The translations under genes and the position numbers were made by a program. A stretch of DNA of 64,000 nucleotides from Endozoicomonas numazuensis (GTDB lineage Bacteria > Pseudomonadota > Gammaproteobacteria > Pseudomonadales > Endozoicomonadaceae), in assembly GCF_000722635.1 (NCBI RefSeq), contig NZ_JOKH01000002.1:478841-542840 (forward strand). The letters run 5' to 3'. Shown here in pieces: positions 9,195 to 19,144 of this stretch (the first letter of the stretch is position 1; every line of letters starts with the position of its first letter). Below the pieces are notes generated by a model that was given only the letters and a program-made list of their open reading frames with translations, did not search any database and was not told where the DNA came from.

Positions 9195-10808
9195 TTATTC
9201 AATAGCCTTAAATGTGGTCACCCCGGCTGGACTGTCTAGCAGCGGTGTCCCATATTGGTGAGCACCCACCTCATCGGAAAGATTGCCAATATTGGCAATC
9301 AAGATGCGCTCTTTGCTATCTGGATCGATAGCCATAGTGATATTCATGGCGTCACCCGCAGGGGTCGTTGACAGAACTGAACCGTCTTTTGGATCAACGC
9401 CGACGACTGCATGAGTAGAGTCCATGAAGTTTCTGTCGCTGAAATATATGACGTTATCAAAGCCGGTGATTACCGAGACGGGGACGCGCCCTTTTGCCAG
9501 TTTTGACTCCCAGACTTTCTCAACCTTTACAGGCTTGCCATTACCACCGGAAATCTGGAAAGAGCCCAAACCTTTCAGACCTAGTGAGATATAAGCCCTG
9601 TTATCGGGAGCCACGGTGGGTGAAGAGGCGATAACAAAACCAACAGGTTCCGACGCACCATAAATCTCACAGGCTGCACCGATACGACCGCCATCAATCG
9701 TTTTGGCTGATAGCGCAAGACAAGCGGGCAGATCAACAGCCACCAACTGTTCAGCATCATTGCCGATCAGTACATAGTTGCCGTCCTTGGTAATCGCCGG
9801 GCTGGTAGCAATCCCCCCTTTTCCCGCCATGGGAACATGGAAGAGCACCCGCAGATTGCCGTTCTTGTATTGCAGTCCCCAGAGCGCCCCCTGATGCTCA
9901 GAATCACCTTCAGGTGCTCCACCGGAAATCAGGATGGTTCCGGTTTTGGGATCCACAGCCGTGTTGTTATCAATTTCATAACCACTGTCGCCTAACCCAA
10001 CTTTCCACCAGAGCTCTTTGGCCAGCTTGTCCGCTTTGGTTTGCAAATACTTCTCGGGAACCGGACCACTGGTGTCGGTTTTTTCGCTGGGCAAGTCCAG
10101 AGCTGCCAGTGTTTTACCACTCATCCTGTCCACTACCAGCACAACACCATCACCCACTGTGGCGGTTACCAGCTCACCACTGGGGAGTGTATTCAGTCCA
10201 AAGGGCACATTGGGATAGCCCTTCTTAGAAACAATTTTTGATGGATAATCGTTGGTCCAGAGCACATTGCCCTTGGCATCGAAGGAAACAATTTTCTGGG
10301 TATCTGCGGTATACAGACGACCTTCCTTATCGATATAGGGATTGTTCAGAGTCGAGCCTTCATCAAGAATGCACTTCCTGGTGACCGGGTCTACATCACG
10401 CCAGAGTTCTTTTCCGGTTTTCAGATCCAGTGCCACCAGGTTACAAATACCTGACTCTCCTCCCCTGGACATGGTGCAATACAGCTGGCCATTGGCTCCA
10501 GATGAACAGGGTTGGACAAAAACCTCATTGGGCAAGACGGTCCAGGCTTTCTCGATCTTCACCGGCGCCTGATCCTCCACATAATCCGATACACGACTAT
10601 CACCATGTATAGTCGGATAGGGGGAGTTTTCCAGATAAGGATTATCCTCCTGATAACCGGGTACACCCGGAAGAGAATCTGACTGCAGCTGACTGGCAGA
10701 AACAGAGCCAGAGAGCGCTGTTGTTATTGCCAAGAGAGCCAATAACGAAGCTTTTCCCTGCTTTCGAGAGGAAGTCCCGGGATGTCCGCTTTCAAAGATA
10801 TACTGCAT
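9195..10808 (-). CDS. Exported PQQ-type beta-propeller protein
   Basis: 537 residues with an apolar signal-like segment at about 18-38 (LLALLAITTALSGSVSAS), then repeated beta-propeller blades of the PQQ/quinoprotein type (ALDLKTGKELW, FDAKGNVLW, VDRMSGKTLAALD, VGVDPKDGSVL). No PQQ-dehydrogenase catalytic signature or heme motif CxxCH is visible, so it is probably a binding or scaffold propeller in the periplasm. The ATG at 10808 has GGAA just upstream; a GTG at 10817 would add three residues. It lies 126 bases ahead of the sulfatase-fold lipoprotein on the same strand, so the three genes probably form one unit driven from the palindrome region at 10922-10969. Confidence 0.8.
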   Translation of the reverse strand: MQYIFESGHPGTSSRKQGKASLLALLAITTALSGSVSASQLQSDSLPGVPGYQEDNPYLENSPYPTIHGDSRVSDYVEDQAPVKIEKAWTVLPNEVFVQPCSSGANGQLYCTMSRGGESGICNLVALDLKTGKELWRDVDPVTRKCILDEGSTLNNPYIDKEGRLYTADTQKIVSFDAKGNVLWTNDYPSKIVSKKGYPNVPFGLNTLPSGELVTATVGDGVVLVVDRMSGKTLAALDLPSEKTDTSGPVPEKYLQTKADKLAKELWWKVGLGDSGYEIDNNTAVDPKTGTILISGGAPEGDSEHQGALWGLQYKNGNLRVLFHVPMAGKGGIATSPAITKDGNYVLIGNDAEQLVAVDLPACLALSAKTIDGGRIGAACEIYGASEPVGFVIASSPTVAPDNRAYISLGLKGLGSFQISGGNGKPVKVEKVWESKLAKGRVPVSVITGFDNVIYFSDRNFMDSTHAVVGVDPKDGSVLSTTPAGDAMNITMAIDPDSKERILIANIGNLSDEVGAHQYGTPLLDSPAGVTTFKAIE

Positions 10809-10921
10809 AAGTTCCACTTTTTCTTGTTCCCAGACCTCTGATTCAGAACTGAAACGACAGCTGGGAGATTCTTATTATTCAACGCAGTGCTGCAGATCAC
10901 AGGACAAACCATCTCGCCCAT

Positions 10922-10969
10922 TAATGTAACCGCATTATCTACAGATGCTAATATAATGTGATTACATTA
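10922..10969. promoter_or_regulatory. Two palindromes, candidate repressor operators
   Basis: TAATGTAACCGCATTA (10922-10937) and TAATGTGATTACATTA (10954-10969) share TAATG...CATTA arms and are centred 32 bp apart, about three helical turns. They lie 115-160 bases upstream of the minus-strand propeller gene. The arrangement is that of a tandem operator for a dimeric regulator, for instance a TetR protein such as those at 4901 or 12435. Which protein binds is unknown. Confidence 0.5.
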
Positions 10970-11210
10970 ATCAACCGTTTCAGCTTACAATTTTATGTCA
11001 CGATAAGAAGTTAAGGATGATTCATGACAGCTGCTGACTACACACTAAAATGGCGTAGAACGAGGCTGGATGAGGCTTCCGGGAAGATGAGGATGGGAAG
11101 ATCCAGACAGAAAAAACCCCAAACCTGATTGAAGGGTTGGGGCTGCGTTTTCTCTTGTTAAGCTCACTTGAAGCCCTCGAGAGAGCAAGTGATCTTACCC
11201 GTTTTGGTGA
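10970..11210. other. Intergenic remainder
   Basis: With the palindromes this makes a 402-base gap between the propeller start and the hydroxylase fragment. It holds a possible 34-codon frame at 11024-11128, which I do not accept as a gene, and the terminator at 11111-11142. Nothing else is apparent. Confidence 0.5.
11111..11142 (-). terminator. Rho-independent terminator, minus strand
   Basis: Imperfect stem CCCCAAACC with GGGTTGGGG (11117-11125 with 11134-11142), followed on the minus strand by six T residues. It lies downstream of the truncated hydroxylase gene. Confidence 0.75.
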
Positions 11211-11651
11211 TCAGGCAGGTTGTTTTGAAGCCATTTCTGCTTTGGCTTTCTGCTCCTGTTCCAAGGCCCAGATCGGTGGTTTGACCAGCAGCTTGAAGCG
11301 ATAAGACCAGGACGGTGCATTCCAAATCTGAGAACCCAGCTTAACAAAGCCATGGAAGAAAACTTTCACTGGATTGACGCTGTTGATTCGTGGATAAACA
11401 CCAAACCGAACCTTTTCATCTTCTTCTGCAAAGGTACCGAACATCTTGTCCCAGATGATAAAAATACCGGCATAGTTTTTATCAATATATTTGGAATTGG
11501 TCGTATGGTGTACACGATGGTGCGAAGGTGTATTCATCACAGCCTCAACAGGCCTGGGCAGTTTTTTCACCAGCTCAGTATGCAACGCTGTCTGATAAAA
11601 CTGAACCAGTGCTTCTGCCAGGAACACCATAAAGGGGTGAAAGCCCAGCAT
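11211..11651 (-). pseudogene. Fatty-acid hydroxylase/sterol desaturase, N-terminal half lost
   Basis: The 146 codons are the C-terminal half of a di-iron integral-membrane hydroxylase: the last histidine box SHHRVHH and the usual KNYAGIFIIWDKMFGTF are present. The earlier histidine boxes and the first membrane helices (normally another 120-150 residues) are absent. Immediately upstream, at about 11651, the sequence switches in frame-independent fashion to an IS21 istA fragment. An ATG exists at 11651, but without a ribosome site and with half the active site missing the product cannot be functional. The missing half was not found elsewhere in the window. Confidence 0.8.
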
Positions 11652-11920
11652 ATGCCACCGGCATATCCCTGTTCTTTGATCTCGGCAAATATGACCTCGG
11701 CATTCCAGACATTCTCAGCCAGCAAGGCATCAATGATGGGCTTGAAATTATCGAGTTTACTGGGGCGAACCCCTGATTTGCGCCTGGGTGTTGGTCCCTG
11801 TCGCTTCAGGGCTCGTTTGACTGTACTGACAGAGCAACCTCTCTGGCAGGCAATGTCCTCAAGATAGCAGCCTTTTTCTCTGGCTTGCTTTATCATAAGG
11901 TAGTCCTCTCGGTTGATCAT
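11652..11920 (-). pseudogene. istA: IS21-family IstA transposase, 5' fragment
   Basis: Starts at ATG 11920 with MINREDYLMIKQAREKG, a helix-turn-helix (LEDIACQRGCSVSTVKRALKR) and SKLDNFKPIIDALLAE, all typical of IstA N-termini, and ends after EQGYAGG where hydroxylase sequence begins. The integrase domain and istB are missing. The fragment must be the result of an insertion followed by a deletion that removed both most of the IS and the 5' half of the hydroxylase gene. Confidence 0.8.
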
Positions 11921-12434
11921 GGCTCTTTTCCCTGAGTACTGGTAACACTATGGGAATCGGCCATGAAGTGGTTAATCGAGAGGTCATTTCAAACCGGTGA
12001 TTTGGGGTCATTAATAGCCGGAGGTAACAATTTAGGTAACTGTAATTTATGAGGTTAAACAGATAGCGCTACTGTTGAAGCGTATAGTTACTAAAATCGT
12101 CTTTCAAGAACAGCTGGAAAATTTATATTGGCCACTTTGCCCCTGAATTTGGCCGATTTTGGCAGGCACAAAAATACAATATGATAGGCTCGTAAATACT
12201 ACATAGCTTCATTATTTTTATATACCTCCTCCCTGAAAAAATACTAGAAAGATTTGTAATCGAGAAACAATCTATTGATATCAGGCTAATTAAAAAATGT
12301 TTTTCGAGTTAATTCGAAAAAAACAATGAGAACATAGAACTGTTGATTGAGTTTAAACAAAAAAAAAACCGTACTCTCGAAAAAGATGTACGGTATTTTT
12401 TTTGATTGAACGACTGCCGAAGCTCGGCCTACAG
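11921..12434. other. AT-rich intergenic region with an IS21 flank
   Basis: The first 100 or so bases probably belong to the leader and left end of the IS21 remnant, although I could not define a terminal repeat. The rest is AT-rich, with no coding frame of note, and ends in the terminator at 12368-12400. Confidence 0.45.
12361..12403. terminator. Bidirectional rho-independent terminator
   Basis: Stem ACCGTAC/GTACGGT (12368-12374 with 12388-12394) with A-rich sequence on one side and T-rich sequence on the other, so it can work on both strands. It lies just downstream of the minus-strand TetR gene. Confidence 0.8.
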
Positions 12435-13169
12435 TCAACGCTTGAACATAAACACAATCTGACGACGCAGTCTTTCTCGAATGGGTGCTATGTCCAGTCC
12501 ACCTTCCTGCACCAGCCCTTCATACTCTGCCTGCATAATGACAGCAGCAAAAAGCTGAGCATCTGTTTCTGACTGGGATGAACCAATACGCTTAAAAAGG
12601 GAAACCAGGCTATTCAGAAGGTAAGTCTGATGATTAAAAGCGATAGGCCGGAGATTTTCATTTCTCAGGCATTCCAGCTGGAAGGCTCGCTCTGCAATCA
12701 GGTAATCACGATGTTCAGAGAGCTGATTGGTGACGTAATTGACAGCCAGTTCCAGCATCTGGTCCACAAACTGATCTCTGGAATCACTGGAACCATCCAG
12801 TAAGGAAAGTGCTTTTTGCAGCTGATCGTCTGACTCTTCCCAGAATGCCTTGAAGGTTTCAGCCCCCATTTCCACAAACAGGGTAAAAGTATCAGTGATC
12901 AGGTCGGAAATATCTTTGAAGTAATAGGTAGTTGCAGAGAGAGGGACTTGAGCCTCTTTAGCTACAGCGCGGTGTCTGACACCTCGAACGCCGTCTCTTA
13001 CTACAATACGCAGTGCTGCTTCCAGAATGGTTCTACGGCGTTGCTCACTATTGGCCCGGCTGGTTTTTCGCCCCTGATATTTCAGAGTACCACTTCCGAG
13101 AGCTGCTCCTTCATTCTGGGCCATCTGCGTTAGGACGCGGTTTCTTTCTTCGCTGTACGTTGCTTCCAT
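12435..13169 (-). CDS. TetR-family transcriptional regulator next to lysS
   Basis: 244 residues. A basic 35-residue leader (KYQGRKTSRANSEQRRR) precedes the helix-turn-helix (TILEAALRIVVRDG, GVRHRAVAKEAQVPLSATTYYFKD), then an all-helical ligand domain (QLFAAVIMQAEYEGLVQEGG). No ribosome site stands out before the ATG at 13169; the ATG at 13124 (MAQNEG) is an alternative start. A TetR gene beside lysS and prfB is also found in pseudomonads, so this is probably a core regulator and not a transferred one. Its targets are unknown. A terminator follows. Confidence 0.85.
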   Translation of the reverse strand: MEATYSEERNRVLTQMAQNEGAALGSGTLKYQGRKTSRANSEQRRRTILEAALRIVVRDGVRGVRHRAVAKEAQVPLSATTYYFKDISDLITDTFTLFVEMGAETFKAFWEESDDQLQKALSLLDGSSDSRDQFVDQMLELAVNYVTNQLSEHRDYLIAERAFQLECLRNENLRPIAFNHQTYLLNSLVSLFKRIGSSQSETDAQLFAAVIMQAEYEGLVQEGGLDIAPIRERLRRQIVFMFKR

Positions 13170-13339
13170 GAGGGGATGCCTTGCAGTTGCCTGTTAGTCT
13201 TATGACGCTTGAAACAATCTCTAAAAGTAAAAGACGAATTCCATTTACGCCAATCTTCTTGTACTTCAGCCTGAAAAACTGACTTTTATGAGTCACCGTT
13301 CAAGCTTGGTCAATGGCCGCTAAAGGCTGAGCTGCAAGA

Positions 13340-13366
13340 CCGGCAGACAGATAGACTGACTGCCGG
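13340..13366 (-). terminator. Hairpin downstream of lysS
   Basis: Stem CCGGCAG/CTGCCGG (13340-13346 with 13360-13366), 16 bases after the lysS stop on the minus strand. The T tract is poor, so termination is only likely. Confidence 0.5.
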
Positions 13367-13381
13367 AAGATCCAACCGGGA

Positions 13382-14875
13382 TTACTGCTGTGGTCGCATG
13401 TGCGGGAACAACAGTACATCACGGATAGAAGGTGCATCAGTAAACAGCATGACCAGACGGTCTATACCAATACCTTCGCCCGCTGTTGGCGGCAAACCGT
13501 ACTCCAGAGCGTTGATGTAGTCTGCATCGTAATGCATGGCTTCATCATCACCAGCGTCTTTTTCGGCGACTTGCTGACGAAAACGCTCAGCCTGGTCTTC
13601 AGCATCGTTCAACTCGGAGAAACCGTTGGCAATTTCACGGCCGCCCACGAAGAATTCGAAGCGGTCGGAAGTAAATGGATTGTCATCATTACGACGAGCC
13701 AGAGGCGAAACCTCTGTTGGGTATTCGGTAATGAAGGTCGGATCCATCAGACGATGCTCAACAGTCTCCTCAAATATCTCGATCTGAACCTTGCCCAGAC
13801 CCCAGGTACCCTTGACCTCGATACCCAGCTTTTCCGCAACCTGGGTGGCTGAATCGATGTTGTCGATATCAGCAGCCTCAAGATCCGGATTGAAGTGCAG
13901 TATAGAATCGAAAACAGACATACGCACAAAAGGCTTGCCGAAATCGATCTCGTTACCCTGATAAGTCACCGTGGTTCCGCCTGTCACGTCTTTAGCAAGA
14001 CGCTTAAACAGGGCTTCCGTATGATTCATCATGTCGACGTAATCTGCGTAAGCCTGGTAGAACTCAATCATTGTGAATTCAGGGTTGTGACGTGTAGACA
14101 GTCCTTCGTTACGGAAGTTCCGATTAATTTCGAACACCCGTTCAAAGCCACCCACGACCAAACGCTTCAAATAGAGTTCTGGAGCAATACGAAGATACAT
14201 ATCAATATCCAACGCATTATGGTGAGTGACAAAAGGCCGTGCAGTAGCACCACCCGGAATCACCTGCAGCATTGGGGTTTCCACTTCCATATAATCCTGC
14301 TCATGGAAGTAGTCACGAATCACTTGAACAATGCGGGAACGAATACGAAAAGCATCACGAGACTCTTCACGGGTAATCAGATCCACATAGCGCTGACGAT
14401 AACGCATTTCGGTATCGGTCAGTCCCTTGTGTTTTTCGGGCAGTGGGCGCAGAGACTTGGTCAACAGCTCAACCTGCTCCATATCCACATAGAGATCGCC
14501 CTTACCAGAACGCTGCACGGTGCCTTCGGCACCAATAATGTCACCCAGGTCCCAGGTTTTGACTTCTTTCAGAATGCCTTTATCCAGTACCTTGCGGTTG
14601 ACATAAACCTGGATACGACCCGACATATCCTGGATTTCCATAAACGCACCACGGTTCAGCATGATGCGGCCAGCAACCTTGACCTTCTTGCCCGCTTCCA
14701 GCAACGCTTCCTTGCTCGACTGGGCGTACTCTTTTTGCAAATCAGCAGCCAGAGCGTCTCGACGAAACGTGTTTGGAAAAGCGACTCGCTCGGAACGAAT
14801 GGCACTGAGCTTTTCACGACGAAGAGCTACCAGCCGGTTCTCTTCCTGAGCATCTAAGATCTGTTCTTCAGACAT
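13382..14875 (-). CDS. lysS: Lysyl-tRNA synthetase, class II
   Basis: Charges tRNA(Lys) with lysine. 497 residues, close to the usual 500-505. The N-terminal anticodon-binding OB fold ([19 protein letters not shown]) is followed by class II motifs: motif 1 near [16 protein letters not shown], motif 2 [18 protein letters not shown], and motif 3 [12 protein letters not shown]. The start at 14875 gives the family N-terminus ([20 protein letters not shown]). It lies 129 bases behind prfB on the same strand, the E. coli order, and is probably co-transcribed with it. Confidence 0.97.
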   Translation of the reverse strand: MSEEQILDAQEENRLVALRREKLSAIRSERVAFPNTFRRDALAADLQKEYAQSSKEALLEAGKKVKVAGRIMLNRGAFMEIQDMSGRIQVYVNRKVLDKGILKEVKTWDLGDIIGAEGTVQRSGKGDLYVDMEQVELLTKSLRPLPEKHKGLTDTEMRYRQRYVDLITREESRDAFRIRSRIVQVIRDYFHEQDYMEVETPMLQVIPGGATARPFVTHHNALDIDMYLRIAPELYLKRLVVGGFERVFEINRNFRNEGLSTRHNPEFTMIEFYQAYADYVDMMNHTEALFKRLAKDVTGGTTVTYQGNEIDFGKPFVRMSVFDSILHFNPDLEAADIDNIDSATQVAEKLGIEVKGTWGLGKVQIEIFEETVEHRLMDPTFITEYPTEVSPLARRNDDNPFTSDRFEFFVGGREIANGFSELNDAEDQAERFRQQVAEKDAGDDEAMHYDADYINALEYGLPPTAGEGIGIDRLVMLFTDAPSIRDVLLFPHMRPQQ

Positions 14876-15004
14876 ATTTTCTCCAGTTCGCCCCTTTGGG
14901 GGCTGGGAGTTAACCGTTTTCAGTAAAGAGTGATACGCTCTGTAAACGCTTGACTACCAACTCCTCTCTGTAAACTGTTTTCTGCTAATGCTAACGGCTG
15001 ACCT

Positions 15005-16103
15005 TCAAAGGCCTTTCTTAAGACTGGCCTCGATAAACTTATCGAGGTCACCGTCCAGAACAGCCTGGGTATTGCGGGTTTCTACGCTGGTTCTGAGATC
15101 CTTGATCCGGGAATCATCCAGTACGTAGGAACGAATCTGGCTGCCCCAGCCAATATCGGATTTGGAATCTTCCAGAGCCTGAGCATCAGCGGTACGTTTC
15201 TGCATCTCCAGCTCATACAGCTTGGCTTTCAACTGCTGCATGGCCTTGTCCTTGTTCTGATGCTGAGAACGCTGGTTCTGACACTGCACAACGATACCGG
15301 AAGGTTCGTGGGTAATACGAACCGCAGAGTCGGTGGTGTTTACGTGCTGACCACCCGCACCGCTGGAACGGTAAGTATCAATTCGCAGATCGGCCGGATT
15401 AATCTCAATCTCGACATTGTCGTCAATCTCAGGGGACACAAACACCGAAGAGAACGACGTATGACGGCGGTTACCGGAATCAAATGGAGACTTCCGTACC
15501 AGACGATGTACGCCTGTTTCTGTTCTCAACCAGCCAAAAGCATATTCGCCAGAAAACTGCACCGTAGCCGATTTAATACCCGCCACTTCACCCGCAGAGA
15601 CTTCAATAATCTCAGTTTTGAAGCCTTTTTGTTCACCCCACCGCAGGTACATCCGCAACAACATATTGGCCCAGTCCTGAGCCTCAGTACCACCCGAGCC
15701 AGACTGGATATCCAGGTAAGCATTGTTGGCATCCATTTCGCCGGAGAACATGCGACGAAATTCCAACTCTTCCAGCTTTTCACTCAGCTGGTCAAGTTCT
15801 TCTACAACACCATCTACACCCTCTTCATCCTGTTCTTCGACAGACATTTCCAACAGTTCGCTGGAGTCTTGCAAGCCAGATGTCATTTGGTCGATGGTTG
15901 AAACAATGCCTTCCAGAATAGAGCGTTCTTTACCCAGAGCCTGGGCGCGCTCTGGCTCATTCCAGACATTCGGATCTTCAAGCTCTCGCTCTACTTCCTG
16001 CAGACGCTCACTTTTGTGAGCGTAGTCAAAGATACCCCCTAAGCACGTCAGTACGCGCCGTAAGATCTTTAATACGCTCCTTGATAGGGTTTACTTCAAG
16101 CAT
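15005..16103 (-). CDS. prfB: Peptide chain release factor 2, with programmed +1 frameshift
   Basis: Recognises UGA and UAA stop codons and triggers peptide release. The first frame starts at ATG 16103 ([19 protein letters not shown], then VLRGYL) and meets TGA after 25 codons. Shifting by +1 at CTT-TGA-C continues with [19 protein letters not shown] and on to residue 365. The tripeptide anticodon SPF ([16 protein letters not shown]) and the catalytic GGQ loop ([17 protein letters not shown]) are present, and the end ([12 protein letters not shown]) matches E. coli RF2. A stand-alone ATG at 15886 would give a truncated factor lacking domain 1 and is not the real start. Confidence 0.97.
16025..16040 (-). 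promoter_or_regulatory. RF2 programmed frameshift site
   Basis: On the minus strand the sequence reads AGGGGGTATCTTTGAC: an internal Shine-Dalgarno-like AGGGGG, the slippery CTT codon and an in-frame TGA followed by C. This is the classical autoregulatory element by which scarce RF2 increases its own synthesis. Confidence 0.95.
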
Positions 16104-16315
16104 GTCTTGTCGCTCAGTATCGTTCAGTGATCGATGAAAAATCGGGAAATACGACTCCAACTGCCCTGGCTACCATCAATAAAGCGACTGCGCCTGAGTC
16201 AGGAACAGAATCGAATGGTTTTCTTTGAGCAATGAGAGGAAGGGACTATTTCCACAATAAAAACAGCCGGTCATTGTACCTGATCAGATTAAGTCTTGGA
16301 ATCATAGAAAAAGAA

Positions 16316-16344
16316 AAGCCAGCCTCCGAGAACCGGGGCTGGCC
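16316..16344 (-). terminator. Rho-independent terminator of the giant gene
   Basis: On the minus strand a GCCAGCC/GGCTGGC stem is followed by TTTTCTTTTTC, 19 bases after the stop of the 16363-18906 gene. Confidence 0.8.
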
Positions 16345-16362
16345 AATACAAAACACAGGCAA

Positions 16363-18906
16363 TCAGACAAAGTCTTTTAAAGCTGAGAAATCGATTTCTT
16401 TCAGTGCTTGACAGGCGGCGACTCTCGCCGGGTAATCCTCAAACTGCTGCATAGTCTCCAGTTTAGCCTCAAAATCACCCAGCACTTCATAAGCTGAGTC
16501 AATGCTAGCCAACAAGCCAGACAACTCTTCTTTGAGATTGGCAGGTACCACTTCATCGGCAAAATACTTTTTCACTTTTTCAGCCACAAAGTCTTCAACC
16601 TTCTCCAGACGCGTCCGAAGACCGTTAATGATGACTGTGAAAGCCTCCATGTGAGACTTCATCAATTGATCATTCTTCGAAATCATGGATTCAAGTTTCT
16701 GCTCCTTCTTCCTCAATCTGGACGATGTCATTCTAACAACACTCAGGTCTTTACTGGCCGCAACCTCTTTTTTAGCGATATCGATAGAATTCTCCAGAAT
16801 AGTTTTCTGCTCCAACTTGGAAGTCAGCTTGCTTTCCAGCCCTATGACCCAGTTTGTCAGAGAATCAACGGGTTCCAGCAGTTCAATATCTTCCCCTTTA
16901 TTCAGTTCAAAGAAGTCCACTTTACCAGCGTAAGATTTAGTGAGTTGAACACATTCCAATGACACTCTGATCTCATCCCTTCCTGGAAGATCCTTGAGAA
17001 GATCCGCACCCGTCACGGTAGCGGATGATCTCGGGTAGTGATCCACTTCATCAATCAGAGGCATCAATACTGATTCCACTTCAGTTTCCATTTTTTCTGT
17101 ATTAAGGTCCGGCTTTGCTACAGGTTCCGGTGTCGCACTGGCTCTCACCTCATCCGTTCTCTCTTCCGACGCTGACCGGGTATGGACAGAACCGGCTTTA
17201 TCATCGGCCAGGAAACCGGATTCGGAGTCTTTATCACCCAGCAGTGAATCTTCACCATCACTGTCAACACTCCAACCTTCTCCCCGCTCTTCCAAATAAG
17301 GTAGCCAGATCCCTCCAGTGGGCGTCAGAACTTTCGGAAACGACGTGGATTTAAAAGCTTCCACTTCCATTTCATCATCACTTTCAAGGCCCTTACCCGG
17401 TGGAATTTTTGCGAGCATTTCCTCTGACAGATCAAGGACAACCATCAACGGCATACCCTCTTCTTTCAGATCAACCTCCACATCAACCTCCACATCAACC
17501 GGTTCAGATGATGTCACTGTTAGTTTGCACTTTTTAACGGGCTCTGAATAATCGGATGTAATCATGGATTTCGTGACCGCGTCCCAGTCCATTACCCCTT
17601 CTCGTTCCACAAACGTTCTCTTTCGTCTTTCCGGCAGGCCCACATGAACATGCTCTCCGAGATCGGCTGAAAGAGGGTCGACACTGATCTTCTTGGATTG
17701 GGCTCTTCTGGCTTTTTTAGTCGAAGAATCACTATCGCTGTCGGACAAGGGCTCAACTGGCCTGGAGGGTGCAGGCTTCTCAAGGTCGGCAAGATGGTCC
17801 TGCGATTGAATAAAAGAAGTGATCTCGCCGGATACCTGGTGCGGGCCTTCACCCTTGGCTGACACAACATCCTGCCAATGCCACTGAGGTTTGCCTTTTA
17901 CCACATTAACCCCAGCATCGGTCTGATCCAGAAGGTATTTAAAAGCCTCGACCTCCAGTTCAGAGAACCCTTGTTTCTCCAGCTCTTTTGGCGAAGCATT
18001 CTGAAATGCGACAAACCAGCTGTGCAGGCTCGGATAGCTTTTAACAAAGTCACGGTCGGTAAACTGGAATGATTCGTCCTTGTGACCGAGACTGTTTCTG
18101 ATTGACCAGTAACGGCTATAAATGGTACTCAAGGGCATATCCCTGAAGCTTTTCTCCACCCAGGGAGGAAAAAACATGATCACAGGTTCTTTCCTTAGCC
18201 GATTCTTCTCCAGTCGATCACCAGGAAACAGTGTTTTACATTTACTTTCACTGCAAAATGCATAATTTACCGCCAGTGGCAGCTTTCTCCAGTCAAAAGG
18301 GCTGCCTTGACAAGCGGCATCAAGAGTACTGGCCCATTTTTCTGCTTTTTTAATATTTTTTCCCCCAGTGAACATCTTCTCGATGTCTCTGGCCTTGAAA
18401 ATCAACCACTCATAGAGTTGACTTTCACCAGAAATGACTTCTTTAAGTGAGTCAACACCGGTTTTACAGGCTTCCTGAAGTTCAATAAGGTGATCTCTGT
18501 CGCTCAGGGAGAGTTCATTACTCTCATAGATTTCTCTGGCAGAATCAGGCTGAGGCACTTCAGGGAGTTTGTAGCGAAACTTACAGTCATCCCAGGACTG
18601 TCGGTACACAGGATCAAAAGCGTCAGGAACATAGCTGCCCGCCTGATGACCCAGGGAGCGAGCTTCAGACACTGTAGGGGTTTGACCTGTTTTTTCGATG
18701 ACAGACTGCCTGAGACTCCTTTTGGGGCCTACACTGCAAGGCACCAGCACCCTCTCAGAAGGACTGGATTCTTTTCTGACTTTCAGCCCCTTGAATGACG
18801 ATTCAACCCCTTTCGAAGTGGATGAGGGTTTTCTCACAGGGTACTCTTTACTCAGAATGTCCCAGGCTTTCGGCCTCACACCACCAAAATTTCCAAGCCC
18901 TTCCAT
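16363..18906 (-). CDS. Giant acidic and coiled-coil protein, unknown function
   Basis: 847 residues from ATG 18906, which has a perfect AAAGGAGG ribosome site; the frame is open another 30 codons upstream. I recognise no domain. Layout: basic Ser/Pro-rich N-terminus (1-80), a globular Trp- and Phe-rich part (about 95-350, e.g. FFPPWVEKSFRDMPLSTIY), a disordered acidic region (385-640) with Ser-Asp runs (PLSDSDSDSS), nuclear-localisation-like basic clusters (TKKARRAQSKK, PERRKR) and a VDVEVDVEVD repeat, then a predicted coiled coil (about 690-800) near the C-terminus. No signal peptide is present. The composition is unlike a bacterial housekeeping protein; a secreted host-directed effector is possible but unproven. 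Confidence 0.75.
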   Translation of the reverse strand: MEGLGNFGGVRPKAWDILSKEYPVRKPSSTSKGVESSFKGLKVRKESSPSERVLVPCSVGPKRSLRQSVIEKTGQTPTVSEARSLGHQAGSYVPDAFDPVYRQSWDDCKFRYKLPEVPQPDSAREIYESNELSLSDRDHLIELQEACKTGVDSLKEVISGESQLYEWLIFKARDIEKMFTGGKNIKKAEKWASTLDAACQGSPFDWRKLPLAVNYAFCSESKCKTLFPGDRLEKNRLRKEPVIMFFPPWVEKSFRDMPLSTIYSRYWSIRNSLGHKDESFQFTDRDFVKSYPSLHSWFVAFQNASPKELEKQGFSELEVEAFKYLLDQTDAGVNVVKGKPQWHWQDVVSAKGEGPHQVSGEITSFIQSQDHLADLEKPAPSRPVEPLSDSDSDSSTKKARRAQSKKISVDPLSADLGEHVHVGLPERRKRTFVEREGVMDWDAVTKSMITSDYSEPVKKCKLTVTSSEPVDVEVDVEVDLKEEGMPLMVVLDLSEEMLAKIPPGKGLESDDEMEVEAFKSTSFPKVLTPTGGIWLPYLEERGEGWSVDSDGEDSLLGDKDSESGFLADDKAGSVHTRSASEERTDEVRASATPEPVAKPDLNTEKMETEVESVLMPLIDEVDHYPRSSATVTGADLLKDLPGRDEIRVSLECVQLTKSYAGKVDFFELNKGEDIELLEPVDSLTNWVIGLESKLTSKLEQKTILENSIDIAKKEVAASKDLSVVRMTSSRLRKKEQKLESMISKNDQLMKSHMEAFTVIINGLRTRLEKVEDFVAEKVKKYFADEVVPANLKEELSGLLASIDSAYEVLGDFEAKLETMQQFEDYPARVAACQALKEIDFSALKDFV

Positions 18907-19144
18907 AGACGGCCCTCCTTTCTTAAGCTGAACTAAAGTCAAAATTAAATACGATCCTGACCCTCTGACCTCCTTTAGCCCTGAATGGTTCCCCAAATAA
19001 TGAGTCGAAATACGAAGAAAAGCGCCTGTGTGCTTTAACTACACGCTCCAACAACCATGGTTTGCAGCTCATTAAGGGAACATTTTAAGCAATGTGAAGT
19101 CCAACCCCCTGACATAACAACGAAACAAACATGAGGCTATCACT

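Noticed and set aside
11024-11128. 34-codon frame from an ATG, ending just before the terminator at 11111-11142
   Set aside because: Basic, low-complexity and short, with no signal or family; overlaps a terminator on the other strand.
13895-14857. Long open frame antisense to lysS
   Set aside because: Shadow of a conserved gene with strong codon bias; no independent evidence.
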